This document shows positions 1 to 6,769 of a stretch of DNA of 13,638 nucleotides, piece after piece; the first letter of the stretch is position 1; every line of letters begins with the position of its first letter. This DNA comes from an uncultured Holophagaceae bacterium (GTDB taxonomy: Bacteria > Acidobacteriota > Holophagae > Holophagales > Holophagaceae): contig CAITBU010000166.1 of assembly GCA_903890595.1 (NCBI GenBank), positions 1 through 13,638 of the forward strand, written 5' to 3'. The position numbers were made by a program, and so were the translations under genes. The notes beneath the pieces were generated by a model that saw only the letters and a program-made list of their open reading frames with translations, was not told the origin of the DNA and searched no databases.

Positions 1-923
1 ACGTAGTTCTTGGTCTCGGTGCGCAGCCAGCGGCTGCGGTGCAGGTCCCAGAAGTTACGGCTGCCGACGTTCTGGATGGCGCGGTCCAGGGTGAGGGGGC
101 CGGCGTTGTAGCTCGACGCCGCCAGGTACCAGTCGCCGCTGATCTGATAGAGCCGCTTGAGGTAGCGGGCCGCCGCCCGGGTGGCCTTGATGGGGTCCCG
201 CCGCTCCTCCACCCAGGCGGTGCCATTGAGGCCGTAGATGCGTCCGGTGGAGCGGATGAACTGCCACATGCCCACGGCCTTGGCCCGGCTGTTGGCATCG
301 TTGCGGTAGCCTGACTCGATGAGGGCAAGGTAAGCGAGGTCCGAGGGCACGCCCTCTTCTGCAAAGACCTGGCGCACCATGGGCAGGTACATGGACGCGC
401 GCCCCAAGGCGTTCTCCATGAAGCCCTTGCGGGAGGTGGTGAACAGGTTCACCCAGGTGAGCACCTTGTCGTTCAGGTCAATGGGGTAGTCGTAGCTGGC
501 CCCCTGCTCTGCCGCCCGTACCCGCTCCAGCTCGGCTCGCAGCTCGTCGCCGGTGATGCTGACGACCTCATTTTGGGCCTTGAGACCGGGCTCTGGCTCC
601 GAAGATTCATCCCCGGCTTCAGGCTCCTGGGCGTCTTTCATGCGCTGCAGGAGGGCCTGCACCTCCGGTTGGCGCAGCAGGTCCAGGGACCAGTCCGTCG
701 TGAGGGTATCGGCTTCCTCCCCCAGGCGGGCCAAGGCCTCCTCGTCATCGTCCTCCAGGGCCTTCTCGGCGGCTTCCACCAGGAGGCGGAGGCGCTGGAT
801 CCGCTGCGGGTCCGTCTCGGGCGGACGCACCGCCGGACTGGCCTGGGCCACCGGGGCCTGGGGTGCCGGCGGCTCGGCCGAGGGCATCCCCAGGAGGAGT
901 GAGGCCAGGATTCGGACCGGCAC
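1..923 (-). CDS. MltD-like membrane-bound lytic murein transglycosylase (C-terminus cut by window edge)
   Basis: Likely cleaves peptidoglycan glycan strands in the periplasm. 307 codons are visible. I start it at GTG 923, which shares one base with the gcvH stop (TAGTG). The first 16 residues (MPVRILASLLLGMPSA) look like a short signal peptide, followed by a Pro/Ala-rich and then acidic linker to about residue 140. The SLT catalytic domain follows: ALIESGY with the expected catalytic Glu at residue 203, AKAVGMWQFIRSTGRIYGL at 214-232, RDPIKATRAAARYL at 242-254, and the SSYNAG motif at 270-275. MltD proteins usually carry LysM repeats after this domain; here they would lie beyond base 1 and cannot be seen. 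An ATG lies 12 codons downstream, but using it would destroy the signal peptide. The family is firm; the exact subfamily is inferred from the N-terminal architecture. Confidence 0.88.
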   Translation of the reverse strand, partial: MPVRILASLLLGMPSAEPPAPQAPVAQASPAVRPPETDPQRIQRLRLLVEAAEKALEDDDEEALARLGEEADTLTTDWSLDLLRQPEVQALLQRMKDAQEPEAGDESSEPEPGLKAQNEVVSITGDELRAELERVRAAEQGASYDYPIDLNDKVLTWVNLFTTSRKGFMENALGRASMYLPMVRQVFAEEGVPSDLAYLALIESGYRNDANSRAKAVGMWQFIRSTGRIYGLNGTAWVEERRDPIKATRAAARYLKRLYQISGDWYLAASSYNAGPLTLDRAIQNVGSRNFWDLHRSRWLRTETKNY

Positions 924-1306
924 TAGTGGCTTTCGGCGCTCACCAGGGCCGCGTAGGCCGTGGGATCGAGGAGGCCATCGAGGCCGCCGCTGAGGCGGAC
1001 CTTCACCATCCAGCCCGCGCCATAGGGATCCTCGTTGACGGCTTCAGGGTGATCAGCCAGGGTCTCGTTGACCGCCAGCACCTCGCCGGCCGCCGGCAGA
1101 TTCAGCTCGGAGACCGTCTTCACGGACTCCACCGTGCCGAACTCCTCGCCCTGGCCGATGGTGGCCCCGACCTCAGGCAGGTCCACGAACACCACGTCTC
1201 CGAGGGCCTCCTGGGCGTAGTGGGTGATCCCCACCACCGCAGTGCCATCGCCAGCGGCGCGGATCCACTCGTGGTCCTTCGTGTACAGCAGGTCGGCAGG
1301 GAACAT
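923..1306 (-). CDS. gcvH: Glycine cleavage system H protein (lipoyl carrier)
   Basis: GcvH carries the aminomethyl group between the P, T and L proteins on a lipoyl-lysine arm in the cytoplasm. The 127-residue length is typical. It opens with YTKDHEWI (residues 8-15), and the lipoylation site is the Lys of ESVK (K63) within GTVESVKTVSELNLPAAGEV. The C-terminal half has the usual VNEDPYGAGWMVKV (residues 90-103). ATG 1306 is preceded by GGAGG with a 4-base spacer, which fixes the start. It lies 84 bp downstream of gcvT, and its stop overlaps the GTG of the transglycosylase by one base. GcvP and Lpd genes are not in the window, so the rest of the complex must be encoded elsewhere. Confidence 0.97.
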   Translation of the reverse strand: MFPADLLYTKDHEWIRAAGDGTAVVGITHYAQEALGDVVFVDLPEVGATIGQGEEFGTVESVKTVSELNLPAAGEVLAVNETLADHPEAVNEDPYGAGWMVKVRLSGGLDGLLDPTAYAALVSAESH

Positions 1307-1310
1307 GGGG

Positions 1311-1315
1311 CCTCC
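1311..1315 (-). promoter_or_regulatory. Shine-Dalgarno of gcvH
   Basis: GGAGG on the minus strand, four bases before ATG 1306. It is one of the few strong ribosome sites in the window and suggests gcvH is translated independently of gcvT. Confidence 0.75.
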
Positions 1316-1353
1316 GGAAAAGGTTGGATGAGCGGGGTGCTTTTTGTTGCTTT

Positions 1354-1385
1354 AGCTGAGAGCTGACAGCTGATCGCCGACAGCC
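1354..1385. repeat. Short intergenic tandem of 7-bp units (AGCTGAN)
   Basis: On the plus strand the gcvT-gcvH gap reads AGCTGAG, AGCTGAC, AGCTGAT, then a diverged CGCCGAC and a partial AGCC. These are contiguous heptamers from 1354 to 1385. The unit contains the palindrome AGCT, so the transcript could form small alternative hairpins. It begins 5 bp beyond the gcvT stop and ends well before the gcvH ribosome site. No terminator U-run accompanies it. Confidence 0.7.
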
Positions 1386-1390
1386 AATTG

Positions 1391-2494
1391 TTACTTTTGC
1401 CTCTTATAGAACGGCGTCCTGATGATCTCCGCGTCCACTGCCCGGCCCCGGATCTCAATCTGGAAGCGGCCGCCCAGGACCGCCTGGTCGGTGGGGACGT
1501 AGGCGAGGCCCAGGTTGATGCCGCAGGTGGGCGAGGGGGCGCCGCTGGTGACGAAGCCCACGGGGGCGCCGTCCTTCACCACGGGCATGTGATCCCGGGC
1601 GATGTCGCGCTTCTCCAGGGTCTTGAAGCCCACGAGCTTGCGGGCGGCTGGGGCGGCCTTGGCGGCGAGCAGGGCGTCGCGGCCGATGAAGGGGCCCTTG
1701 TCGAGCTTCACGATCCACCCCAGGCCCGCTTCGAGGGCGTGGATGGTGTCGTCGATCTCGTGGCCGTAGAGGGCCATCTTGCACTCCAGGCGGAGGGTGT
1801 TGCGGCAGCCCAGACCCGCCGGCAGCAGACCCTGGGGCGTGCCAGCCGCCATCACGGCATCCCACACCTTGGGGGCATCGGCGGCGGCGCAGTAGAGCTC
1901 AAAGCCGTCCTCGCCGGTGTAACCCGTGCGGCTGATGAGGCACGGCACGCCGGCCACCTGGCCGTGGGTGAAGAAGTAGTAGCCGATGGGGTCCAGCGGA
2001 GTCTCGGTGAGGGGCTGGAGGATGGCCAGGGAGCGGGGCCCCTGGAGGGCGATCTGCCCCGTAGCAGGGCTCTCGTTCACCACGGTGCAGTCGAAGGCGG
2101 GGGCGTGGGTCTGCACCCAGGCGAAGTCCTTGTCGCAGTTGCCGGCGTTCACCACCAGCAGGAACTCCTCCTCGCCCTCGCGGTAGACCAGCAGGTCATC
2201 GACAAAAGTGCCGTTCTCGTAGAGGAAGGCCGTGTAGTGGATCTGCCCAATGACCAACTGGGAGACAGCGTTGGGCGTGAGGTGCTCGATCAGGGCCAGG
2301 GCCCCGGGGCCCTTCACGCGGATCTCGCCCATGTGGCTGACGTCGAAGAGCCCGGCCCGGGTGCGCACCGCCTCGTGCTCCGCCAGGATGCCTGCCGGGT
2401 ACTGCACGGGCATGTCCCAGCCGCCGAAGTCGACCATCTTGGCGTTCAGGGCGCGATGGGCTGCGTTGAGGGGGGTCTTCATCAGCTCGGACAT
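1391..2494 (-). CDS. gcvT: Glycine cleavage system T protein (aminomethyltransferase)
   Basis: GcvT moves the methylene unit from the aminomethyl-lipoyl arm of GcvH onto tetrahydrofolate and releases ammonia. The reading frame is open further upstream, but I start at ATG 2494 (MSELMKTPLN). The family's N-terminus aligns there, a GGAG sits six bases before it, and the upstream extension would run through the sfsA 3' end with no family similarity. The protein has 367 residues, the usual size. Visible hallmarks are FGGWDMPVQYP (23-33), DVSHMGEI (51-58), the VDDLLVY segment with the conserved Asp at about 100, RTGYTGEDGFELY (189-201), GLGCRNTLRLE (227-237) and the C-terminal OB-like domain ending in TPFYKR. 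It follows sfsA by 22 bp and precedes gcvH, so the two gcv genes are probably co-transcribed. No glycine riboswitch fits in the short leader. Confidence 0.97.
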   Translation of the reverse strand: MSELMKTPLNAAHRALNAKMVDFGGWDMPVQYPAGILAEHEAVRTRAGLFDVSHMGEIRVKGPGALALIEHLTPNAVSQLVIGQIHYTAFLYENGTFVDDLLVYREGEEEFLLVVNAGNCDKDFAWVQTHAPAFDCTVVNESPATGQIALQGPRSLAILQPLTETPLDPIGYYFFTHGQVAGVPCLISRTGYTGEDGFELYCAAADAPKVWDAVMAAGTPQGLLPAGLGCRNTLRLECKMALYGHEIDDTIHALEAGLGWIVKLDKGPFIGRDALLAAKAAPAARKLVGFKTLEKRDIARDHMPVVKDGAPVGFVTSGAPSPTCGINLGLAYVPTDQAVLGGRFQIEIRGRAVDAEIIRTPFYKRQK

Positions 2495-2500
2495 CGGGGG

Positions 2501-2504
2501 CTCC
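2501..2504 (-). promoter_or_regulatory. Shine-Dalgarno of gcvT
   Basis: GGAG on the minus strand, six bases before ATG 2494. It supports that start over the longer open frame. It lies within a weak 4-bp stem (GGCT...AGCC). Confidence 0.6.
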
Positions 2505-2516
2505 AGAAGCCTCAGT

Positions 2517-3263
2517 CTAGCCCCGCACCACCCAGGGCAGAAGGCCAGCCAACTCCCAGCCCAGGCTCCAGGTGCCGTCCTGACCACAGTTTGTGACGAG
2601 GCGCACATCCAGCGGGAGGACCTCAACCCCTGCCTGGGCGGCCTGAAGGAGGGCCTTGGCATAGGCTGGGTCCACCTCCCGGGCGGCGTCGAAGCAGGTC
2701 ACATCCTGCCGGTGGACAAAGAAAACTATGGCTGCCCGGTGGCCCGCCGCCACCATGGCCTCCAGCTCCCGGAGGTGCTTGGCTCCGCGCAGGGTCACCG
2801 CATCCGGAAAGAGCGCCCAGTCACCGTCCTTGAGCGTGGTGTTCTTCACTTCGATGTAGACCTCCCGGGCCTCGGCGTCCGTGGCCAGCACATCGATGCG
2901 GCTGCTCTCGGAGCCGTAGCGCACTTCCGTGCGCACCTGGCGGAGCCCCGGCAGGCCTGGCAGCACGCCCCGGCGGGCAGCCTCGGCCACCACGCGGTTG
3001 GGCATGCCCGTCTCCACACCCACCCAGCCCCCTGGCCGCTCCACAGCCAGCCAGGTGAACTTCAGCTTGCGCTCAGGGTTGGCCGCCCGCTCCAGGAGCA
3101 CCCGGTCTCCGGGCTCCCAGCAGGTCTTCATGGAGCCGGTGTTGGTGGTGTGGGCCGTGACCAGGGTCCCGTCGGCGAGGGTGACATCGGCCAGGAAGCG
3201 CTTGTACCGGGTGACGAGGGTCCCCGCCACCAGACCTGTGCGCTCGACCAGGCTCACGGCCAC
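2517..3263 (-). CDS. sfsA: SfsA family protein (sugar fermentation stimulation protein homologue)
   Basis: 248 residues, the full length of the SfsA family. Recognisable blocks are RYKRFLADV (19-27), AHTTNTGSM (37-45), NRVVAEA (89-95), SRIDVL (121-126), VYIEVKN (135-141), FPDAVTLRGAKHLREL (152-167) and FFVHRQDVTCF (181-191). The Asp of RIDVL (124) and the E-x-K of IEVK (138, 140) form an arrangement resembling PD-(D/E)XK nucleases. In E. coli SfsA is described as a DNA-binding protein affecting maltose metabolism, but the molecular activity in most bacteria is unknown. Two GTG starts are possible: 3263, or 3257, which forms a GTGA overlap with the stop of the upstream phosphatase gene. No clear ribosome site distinguishes them, and translational coupling is likely. 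Confidence 0.94.
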   Translation of the reverse strand: MAVSLVERTGLVAGTLVTRYKRFLADVTLADGTLVTAHTTNTGSMKTCWEPGDRVLLERAANPERKLKFTWLAVERPGGWVGVETGMPNRVVAEAARRGVLPGLPGLRQVRTEVRYGSESSRIDVLATDAEAREVYIEVKNTTLKDGDWALFPDAVTLRGAKHLRELEAMVAAGHRAAIVFFVHRQDVTCFDAAREVDPAYAKALLQAAQAGVEVLPLDVRLVTNCGQDGTWSLGWELAGLLPWVVRG

Positions 3264-3814
3264 TGGGCCAGGATGTGCTCCAGGGCCTCAGGCAGGTTGG
3301 CGGCCACCAGGTCGGCGCCAGAGCCGTCCACGTTGGCACCATAGCCCGTGAGGACCAAGGCGACCTTGCAGCCGGCCCGGCGGCCCGCTTCCAGGTCAAT
3401 GGACTTGTCGCCGATCATCCAGGAGCGACTGAGGTCCAGACCATGGTCTTCCGCAGCCCGCTGGAGCATGCCGGGGTTGGGCTTGCGGTCAGGGTGATCG
3501 GCCACGGCGTACTCCCCCTGGCCTTCCTGGTGGTGGGGGGCCACGTAGATGGCATCCATGCGGGCACCTTCCGCACCCAGGAGGTCGGCCATGCGCTCCA
3601 TAACGGCATCGAAGTCGGACCACTGGAAGCGGCCCCGCCCGATGCCACTCTGATTGGTCACCACCACCACCGGAATGCCCAGGGCGTTGAGGCGCGCCAC
3701 GGCCGTTGCAGCACCCGGGATCAGGATCAGCAGTTCAGGGTCGGAGAGGTGGTCCACCTCTTCGTTGAGCGTGCCGTCCCGGTCCAGGAAGATGGCTGGC
3801 TTCAAGGCAGCCAC
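3254..3814 (-). CDS. HAD-IIIA phosphatase, GmhB/HisB-N type
   Basis: Resembles D-glycero-beta-D-manno-heptose-1,7-bisphosphate 7-phosphatase, which acts in the cytoplasm on the way to LPS inner-core heptose. 186 residues if GTG 3814 is used. The alternative TTG 3805 gives MKPAIFLDRDG and overlaps the preceding stop as TTGA. HAD motif I is FLDRDGTLNEE (D11 nucleophile, D13 acid/base), motif II VVTNQSGIGRG (T53), motif III DRKPNPGML (K111) and motif IV WMIGDKSIDLEAG (D136, D140). The zinc-binding Cys residues expected between motifs II and III (CxH...CxCRKP) are missing: the segment reads APHHQE and later ADHPDRKP. The fold and phosphatase activity are well supported; the heptose substrate is inferred, and no other heptose gene is nearby. 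The open frame upstream of the start is antisense-like read-through of the TolB-like gene and not part of this protein. Confidence 0.85.
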   Translation of the reverse strand: MAALKPAIFLDRDGTLNEEVDHLSDPELLILIPGAATAVARLNALGIPVVVVTNQSGIGRGRFQWSDFDAVMERMADLLGAEGARMDAIYVAPHHQEGQGEYAVADHPDRKPNPGMLQRAAEDHGLDLSRSWMIGDKSIDLEAGRRAGCKVALVLTGYGANVDGSGADLVAANLPEALEHILAQWP

Positions 3815-4866
3815 TCGGCGACGCAGACATCGAACTGGCGGGGGCCCCGGGGAGCGCGGCCGCTGACCCAGAGCAGCTTCCGACCATCCGGACTGAAGTG
3901 CGGGAAGCTGTTGAACACGCCGGTCCAGGTGATACGCTCCAGGCCCGTGCCATCCAGGTTCACGCGGAAGAGGTCGAAGCCCCGGCCCTTGCCCTGGTCG
4001 TCGTGGTGGTTGGAGGCGAAGACGATGCCCTTCCCGTCCGGGGTGAAGATGGGGGCAAAGGCGGCACCGGGTAGGCGCGTGACCTGCCGCTTGCTGGTGC
4101 CATCGGCGTTCATCACCCAGATGTCCATGGCCATGGGCTCCACCAGGTTCTGCTTGAGCAGCTCCTGGTACTTGACCGTGGCGACCTCGCCCTGGGGATA
4201 GTTGGTGCGCCAAGCGATGAGCTTGGAGTCGGGGCTAAAGACGGCACCACCGTCATAGCCCAGGCGGTCCGTGAGGCGCATCGGGTTGCGGCCATCCACA
4301 TCCACCCGCCAGATGTCCACATCGCCGCCGCGCTGGCTGGTGAAGATGATCCAGCGCCCGTTGGGGGAGACCGTGGCCTCGGCATCGTAGCCAGGGGCCG
4401 GGAGGAAGGGCTTGAGGTCGCTGCCATCCACATTGGCCGTGTAGAGCTCGAAGTCCTGGAACACCGGCCACTGGTACTTGCCGGGGGTGTAGGGCGGGCC
4501 CTCCGGGCAGGAGGCCCCGGCTCCGTGGGTACTGGCAAAGATGATCTGCTTGTCGCCCGGCAGGAACCAACCGCAGGTAACCCGACCAGTGCCGGTGCTG
4601 ACCCGCTTCTGCTCAGAGCCGTCAGCGTTCATGACGAAGAGCTGATCGCAGGGGTGACCGTCCCGGGTGCTCTGGAAGATGATCTTCTTGCCATTGTTGG
4701 ACCAGTAGGCCTCGGCATTGGAGCCAGTGGCCGTGAGCTTCTTCACCGCCCGCAGGTGGACCTCACGGGTGTCCAGCAGGGGATTGGGCGCCGGTGCGGG
4801 TGCCGGTGTTGGCGCCTGGGCCAGCAGCAGCAGGGGGCAGAGAAAGGCCAGAATTTTCCGATTCAT
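3802..4866 (-). CDS. Exported TolB-like beta-propeller protein (PD40 repeats)
   Basis: 354 residues. The N-terminus (MNRKILAFLCPLLLLAQA) is a signal peptide with probable cleavage after AQA, followed by a PTPAPAPAPNP linker. The mature part has at least five WD40-like blade ends of the form hhhxDG: VMNADGSEQKRV (79-89), TANVDGSDLKPF (143-154), RVDVDGRNPMRL (187-198), VMNADGTSKRQV (251-262) and RVNLDGTGLERI (301-312). Each is followed by SPDG/SPNG-type turns at 167-170, 211-213, 275-278 and 325-328. Cysteines at 73, 98 and 120 may form a disulphide in the periplasm. It lacks the N-terminal domain of true TolB, and no tol-pal genes are adjacent, so it is not called tolB. GGAG sits five bases before ATG 4866. 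It begins 115 bp after the pseudokinase gene, the widest gap in the window, and its end overlaps the phosphatase gene. The binding partner is unknown. Confidence 0.88.
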   Translation of the reverse strand: MNRKILAFLCPLLLLAQAPTPAPAPAPNPLLDTREVHLRAVKKLTATGSNAEAYWSNNGKKIIFQSTRDGHPCDQLFVMNADGSEQKRVSTGTGRVTCGWFLPGDKQIIFASTHGAGASCPEGPPYTPGKYQWPVFQDFELYTANVDGSDLKPFLPAPGYDAEATVSPNGRWIIFTSQRGGDVDIWRVDVDGRNPMRLTDRLGYDGGAVFSPDSKLIAWRTNYPQGEVATVKYQELLKQNLVEPMAMDIWVMNADGTSKRQVTRLPGAAFAPIFTPDGKGIVFASNHHDDQGKGRGFDLFRVNLDGTGLERITWTGVFNSFPHFSPDGRKLLWVSGRAPRGPRQFDVCVAEWLP

Positions 4867-4871
4867 CAGAG

Positions 4872-4875
4872 CTCC
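4872..4875 (-). promoter_or_regulatory. Shine-Dalgarno of the TolB-like gene
   Basis: GGAG on the minus strand, five bases before ATG 4866. It abuts the 10-bp direct repeat described next. Confidence 0.55.
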
Positions 4876-4893
4876 GAATCCGGCCGAGTCCGG
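4874..4893. repeat. Two adjacent 10-bp direct repeats upstream of the TolB-like gene
   Basis: On the plus strand CCGAATCCGG (4874-4883) is followed directly by CCGAGTCCGG (4884-4893), with one mismatch. The pair ends at the ribosome site. It could be an operator, but two copies in GC-rich DNA can also be chance. Confidence 0.4.
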
Positions 4894-4933
4894 ACTTCAG
4901 CAGGATGCCAGACTTGGCCGCCTGTTGGGACAT

Positions 4934-4966
4934 CAAAGGCCCCCTGCCCCTCCTCCAGCCCCTTTG
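4934..4966. other. Inverted repeat enclosing a G-rich tract, in the 115-bp gap after the pseudokinase gene
   Basis: CAAAGG (4934-4939) and CCTTTG (4961-4966) are perfect inverted arms. The 21-base interior is G-rich on the minus (transcribed) strand, with runs of five, four, two, two and three to four G. It lies 16 bp past the stop of the upstream gene. It could be a hairpin, a two-layer G-quadruplex or part of a leader. I see no convincing -10/-35 pair in this gap. Confidence 0.4.
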
Positions 4967-4981
4967 CTCCAGGCAGATAAG

Positions 4982-6769
4982 TCAGGTCAAGGGCAGTCGA
5001 ATCCGCAAGTTGGAGCCCCGTTCCTCCGGTGATACCGTTAGCTCCCCGCCATAGGCCTCCAGGAGCTGAGCGCAGATGGCCAGCCCGGGACCGGGGGCCC
5101 TGACGCCTTCTCCAGGAGGCAGGTTATGGAAGGGCAGCATGGCCCCGGTGAGCAGAGCCGGGTCGATGGGCGCACCGTCGTCCGAGACCTCCAGCTGCAG
5201 AAGGTCGGGCCCTCCCGAGGTCTGGAAGGTGAGGTGCGTGCCACCCCCTGCATTCGCATGGTCCAGCAGGTGGCTGAACAGCTCTTCGAAGTCAGCCCTG
5301 ACCCCGAAGATCCGGTCCGTCGTGGCATGGAAGGCCAGGTCGATCTGCACGCCCTCGCCGATGCGGCCCTCGGCCCGGGCAATGGCGATCTCGGCCCGTA
5401 GCAGGGTGTGGACCCGCAGCCAGTGGGGGGACCCCGCCTCGGTGGCCCCACTCCGCCGACGGAGGGCCTCGAGCAGGCTTTCCACTTCGTCCAAGGCCAG
5501 GCGGATGCGCTCTCGGCTGGGGGGCGACGGCTGGGGAGCATCGGCGGCCGTGGCTTCGGCAGGGCCGGCCTCCTCCCGCAAGATGGCAAGGGGGCGGGCG
5601 AACTTCTGCAGCAGCGACGGTAGCAAGGCCTCCAGGGGGGCCCCCCGGTCCCGAGCCCGGAGGGCTTCCTGGGCTTCCAGCAGGGCCTCGTAGGCATCCT
5701 CCAGGCCCTCGTAGCTGGTACCCAGAGCCTGGTGGGTGGCATCGACCCGGTCCAAGAGGCCGGCGTTCTCGAGGCTCACCTGGAGGATGCCGCCATGGAG
5801 GGCCGCCAGGTTGGTCTCGAGGGGCAGAAAGGGCGCGCCATTCCGGTCCGCCGCCAGAAAGCCCCAGAGGTTCCTTTCCGCCATCCGGCTCCGCAGGGGC
5901 AGCAGCAGGGGCTGCGAGCTAGGGGACCAGAGCCCCAAGCCAATGCCCGCATGCCAGCAGGGGGAATCGGTCAGCTCAGACCCGGCGATCACGACACCCC
6001 CCGAAAGATCAGCCATGGCGAGCACCAGGGGGTGCTCCGCCGGAAGCACAGAAGCCTGCTCCAGGGTCCCATTCCGCCACTCCTTGCCGGTGTAGTAGGC
6101 CCCGCTGTTGTGCAGTTGGTAGGACCGCAGCCGCCCCAGCCCAAGCTCCCCTTGGACCTGTCGAAGCACTTGCCTAAGGATCTCCTCGCCGTCCTGAAGA
6201 GGGGCGAGCTCCCGACTCAGGGAGAGCAGACGGGTCATGTTGCTGGTGCGCTGGTCCAGCTCCGCCTGAGCGGTCTGGAGCTTGAGAGCCCCCTGCCTGG
6301 ACTCGAGCAGCTGAGCCTCGAGATGCCCCACCACCTGCCGGCTGAACTGCCGGAGGGCCAGCCCCTCTCGGCCAGCCTCCAGGCGGTCCCGCTGGCCGTG
6401 GAGGTAGGCCTCCACCTGCCCCACAAACAGGAAGGGATCAATGGGCTTGGGGATGAAGCCATCACAGCCGGTGACCAGGGCGGTTTCCCGGTCGTTGCGC
6501 ATGGTCTTGGCCGTGAGGGCCACGATGAGGGTGTCCTGGAGGGACGGCTCTTGGCGCAGCTTGGTGGCCACCTCGAAGCCCGAGAGGCCCGGCAGGTTGA
6601 TGTCCAGCAGGATGAGGGGCGGCTGCAGGCTCAGGGCCAGCTCACAGCCCCGGAAGCCATCCTCGGCCCAGTGCATCTCGTAGCCCGCCTGGGACAGGAG
6701 GCGCTGCACCAGGCGCCAGTTCATGGGGTTGTCCTCGATGCAGAGGACCCTGACCGGGGCCGTGCTCAT
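4982..6769 (-). CDS. Receiver-GAF-(pseudo)histidine kinase signalling protein
   Basis: 595 residues, soluble. An N-terminal REC domain spans residues 5-122: acidic pocket E12/D13, phospho-acceptor D56 in LILLDINLPG, T86 and K108 (IPKP). Helical coiled-coil segments cover about 125-185. A GAF-like region covers about 185-335 and a second coil about 340-375. The C-terminus is a histidine-kinase-like ATPase domain (about 450-595) with a recognisable G2 box (GPGLAI, 560-565) and YGGELTV. Key catalytic features are degenerate. The dimerisation helix reads LLQKFARPLAIL where a phospho-His is expected. The N-box reads HLLDHAN with His504 in place of the invariant Asn, and the G1 box is DDGAPI instead of DxGxG. 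I infer a receiver that is phosphorylated by the preceding kinase and a non-catalytic output or scaffold domain. ATG 6769 overlaps the kinase stop as ATGA, so translation is coupled. Confidence 0.85.
   Translation of the reverse strand: MSTAPVRVLCIEDNPMNWRLVQRLLSQAGYEMHWAEDGFRGCELALSLQPPLILLDINLPGLSGFEVATKLRQEPSLQDTLIVALTAKTMRNDRETALVTGCDGFIPKPIDPFLFVGQVEAYLHGQRDRLEAGREGLALRQFSRQVVGHLEAQLLESRQGALKLQTAQAELDQRTSNMTRLLSLSRELAPLQDGEEILRQVLRQVQGELGLGRLRSYQLHNSGAYYTGKEWRNGTLEQASVLPAEHPLVLAMADLSGGVVIAGSELTDSPCWHAGIGLGLWSPSSQPLLLPLRSRMAERNLWGFLAADRNGAPFLPLETNLAALHGGILQVSLENAGLLDRVDATHQALGTSYEGLEDAYEALLEAQEALRARDRGAPLEALLPSLLQKFARPLAILREEAGPAEATAADAPQPSPPSRERIRLALDEVESLLEALRRRSGATEAGSPHWLRVHTLLRAEIAIARAEGRIGEGVQIDLAFHATTDRIFGVRADFEELFSHLLDHANAGGGTHLTFQTSGGPDLLQLEVSDDGAPIDPALLTGAMLPFHNLPPGEGVRAPGPGLAICAQLLEAYGGELTVSPEERGSNLRIRLPLT

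Noticed and set aside
1354..1385. CRISPR array or rho-independent terminator at the heptamer tandem
   Set aside because: Units are 7 bp without spacers, and there is no stable stem followed by a T-run.
2495..2516. Possible glycine riboswitch before gcvT
   Set aside because: Only 22 bp of non-coding leader; no aptamer-like structure can fit.
1388..2596. Long plus-strand open frame opposite gcvT
   Set aside because: Antisense to a firmly identified gene; low-complexity Gly/His/Ala-rich product without family features, typical of GC-rich shadow frames.
2495..2662. N-terminal extension of the gcvT frame
   Set aside because: Overlaps the sfsA 3' end, lacks GcvT similarity, and a ribosome site marks ATG 2494.
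3815..4213. N-terminal extension of the HAD phosphatase frame
   Set aside because: Encoded out of frame within the TolB-like gene, basic low-complexity sequence; the HAD family starts at MKPAIFLDRDG.
4867..4981. Promoter in the gap before the TolB-like gene
   Set aside because: A TTGATG-like -35 can be picked out, but no acceptable -10 follows at 16-18 bp, so it is not reported.
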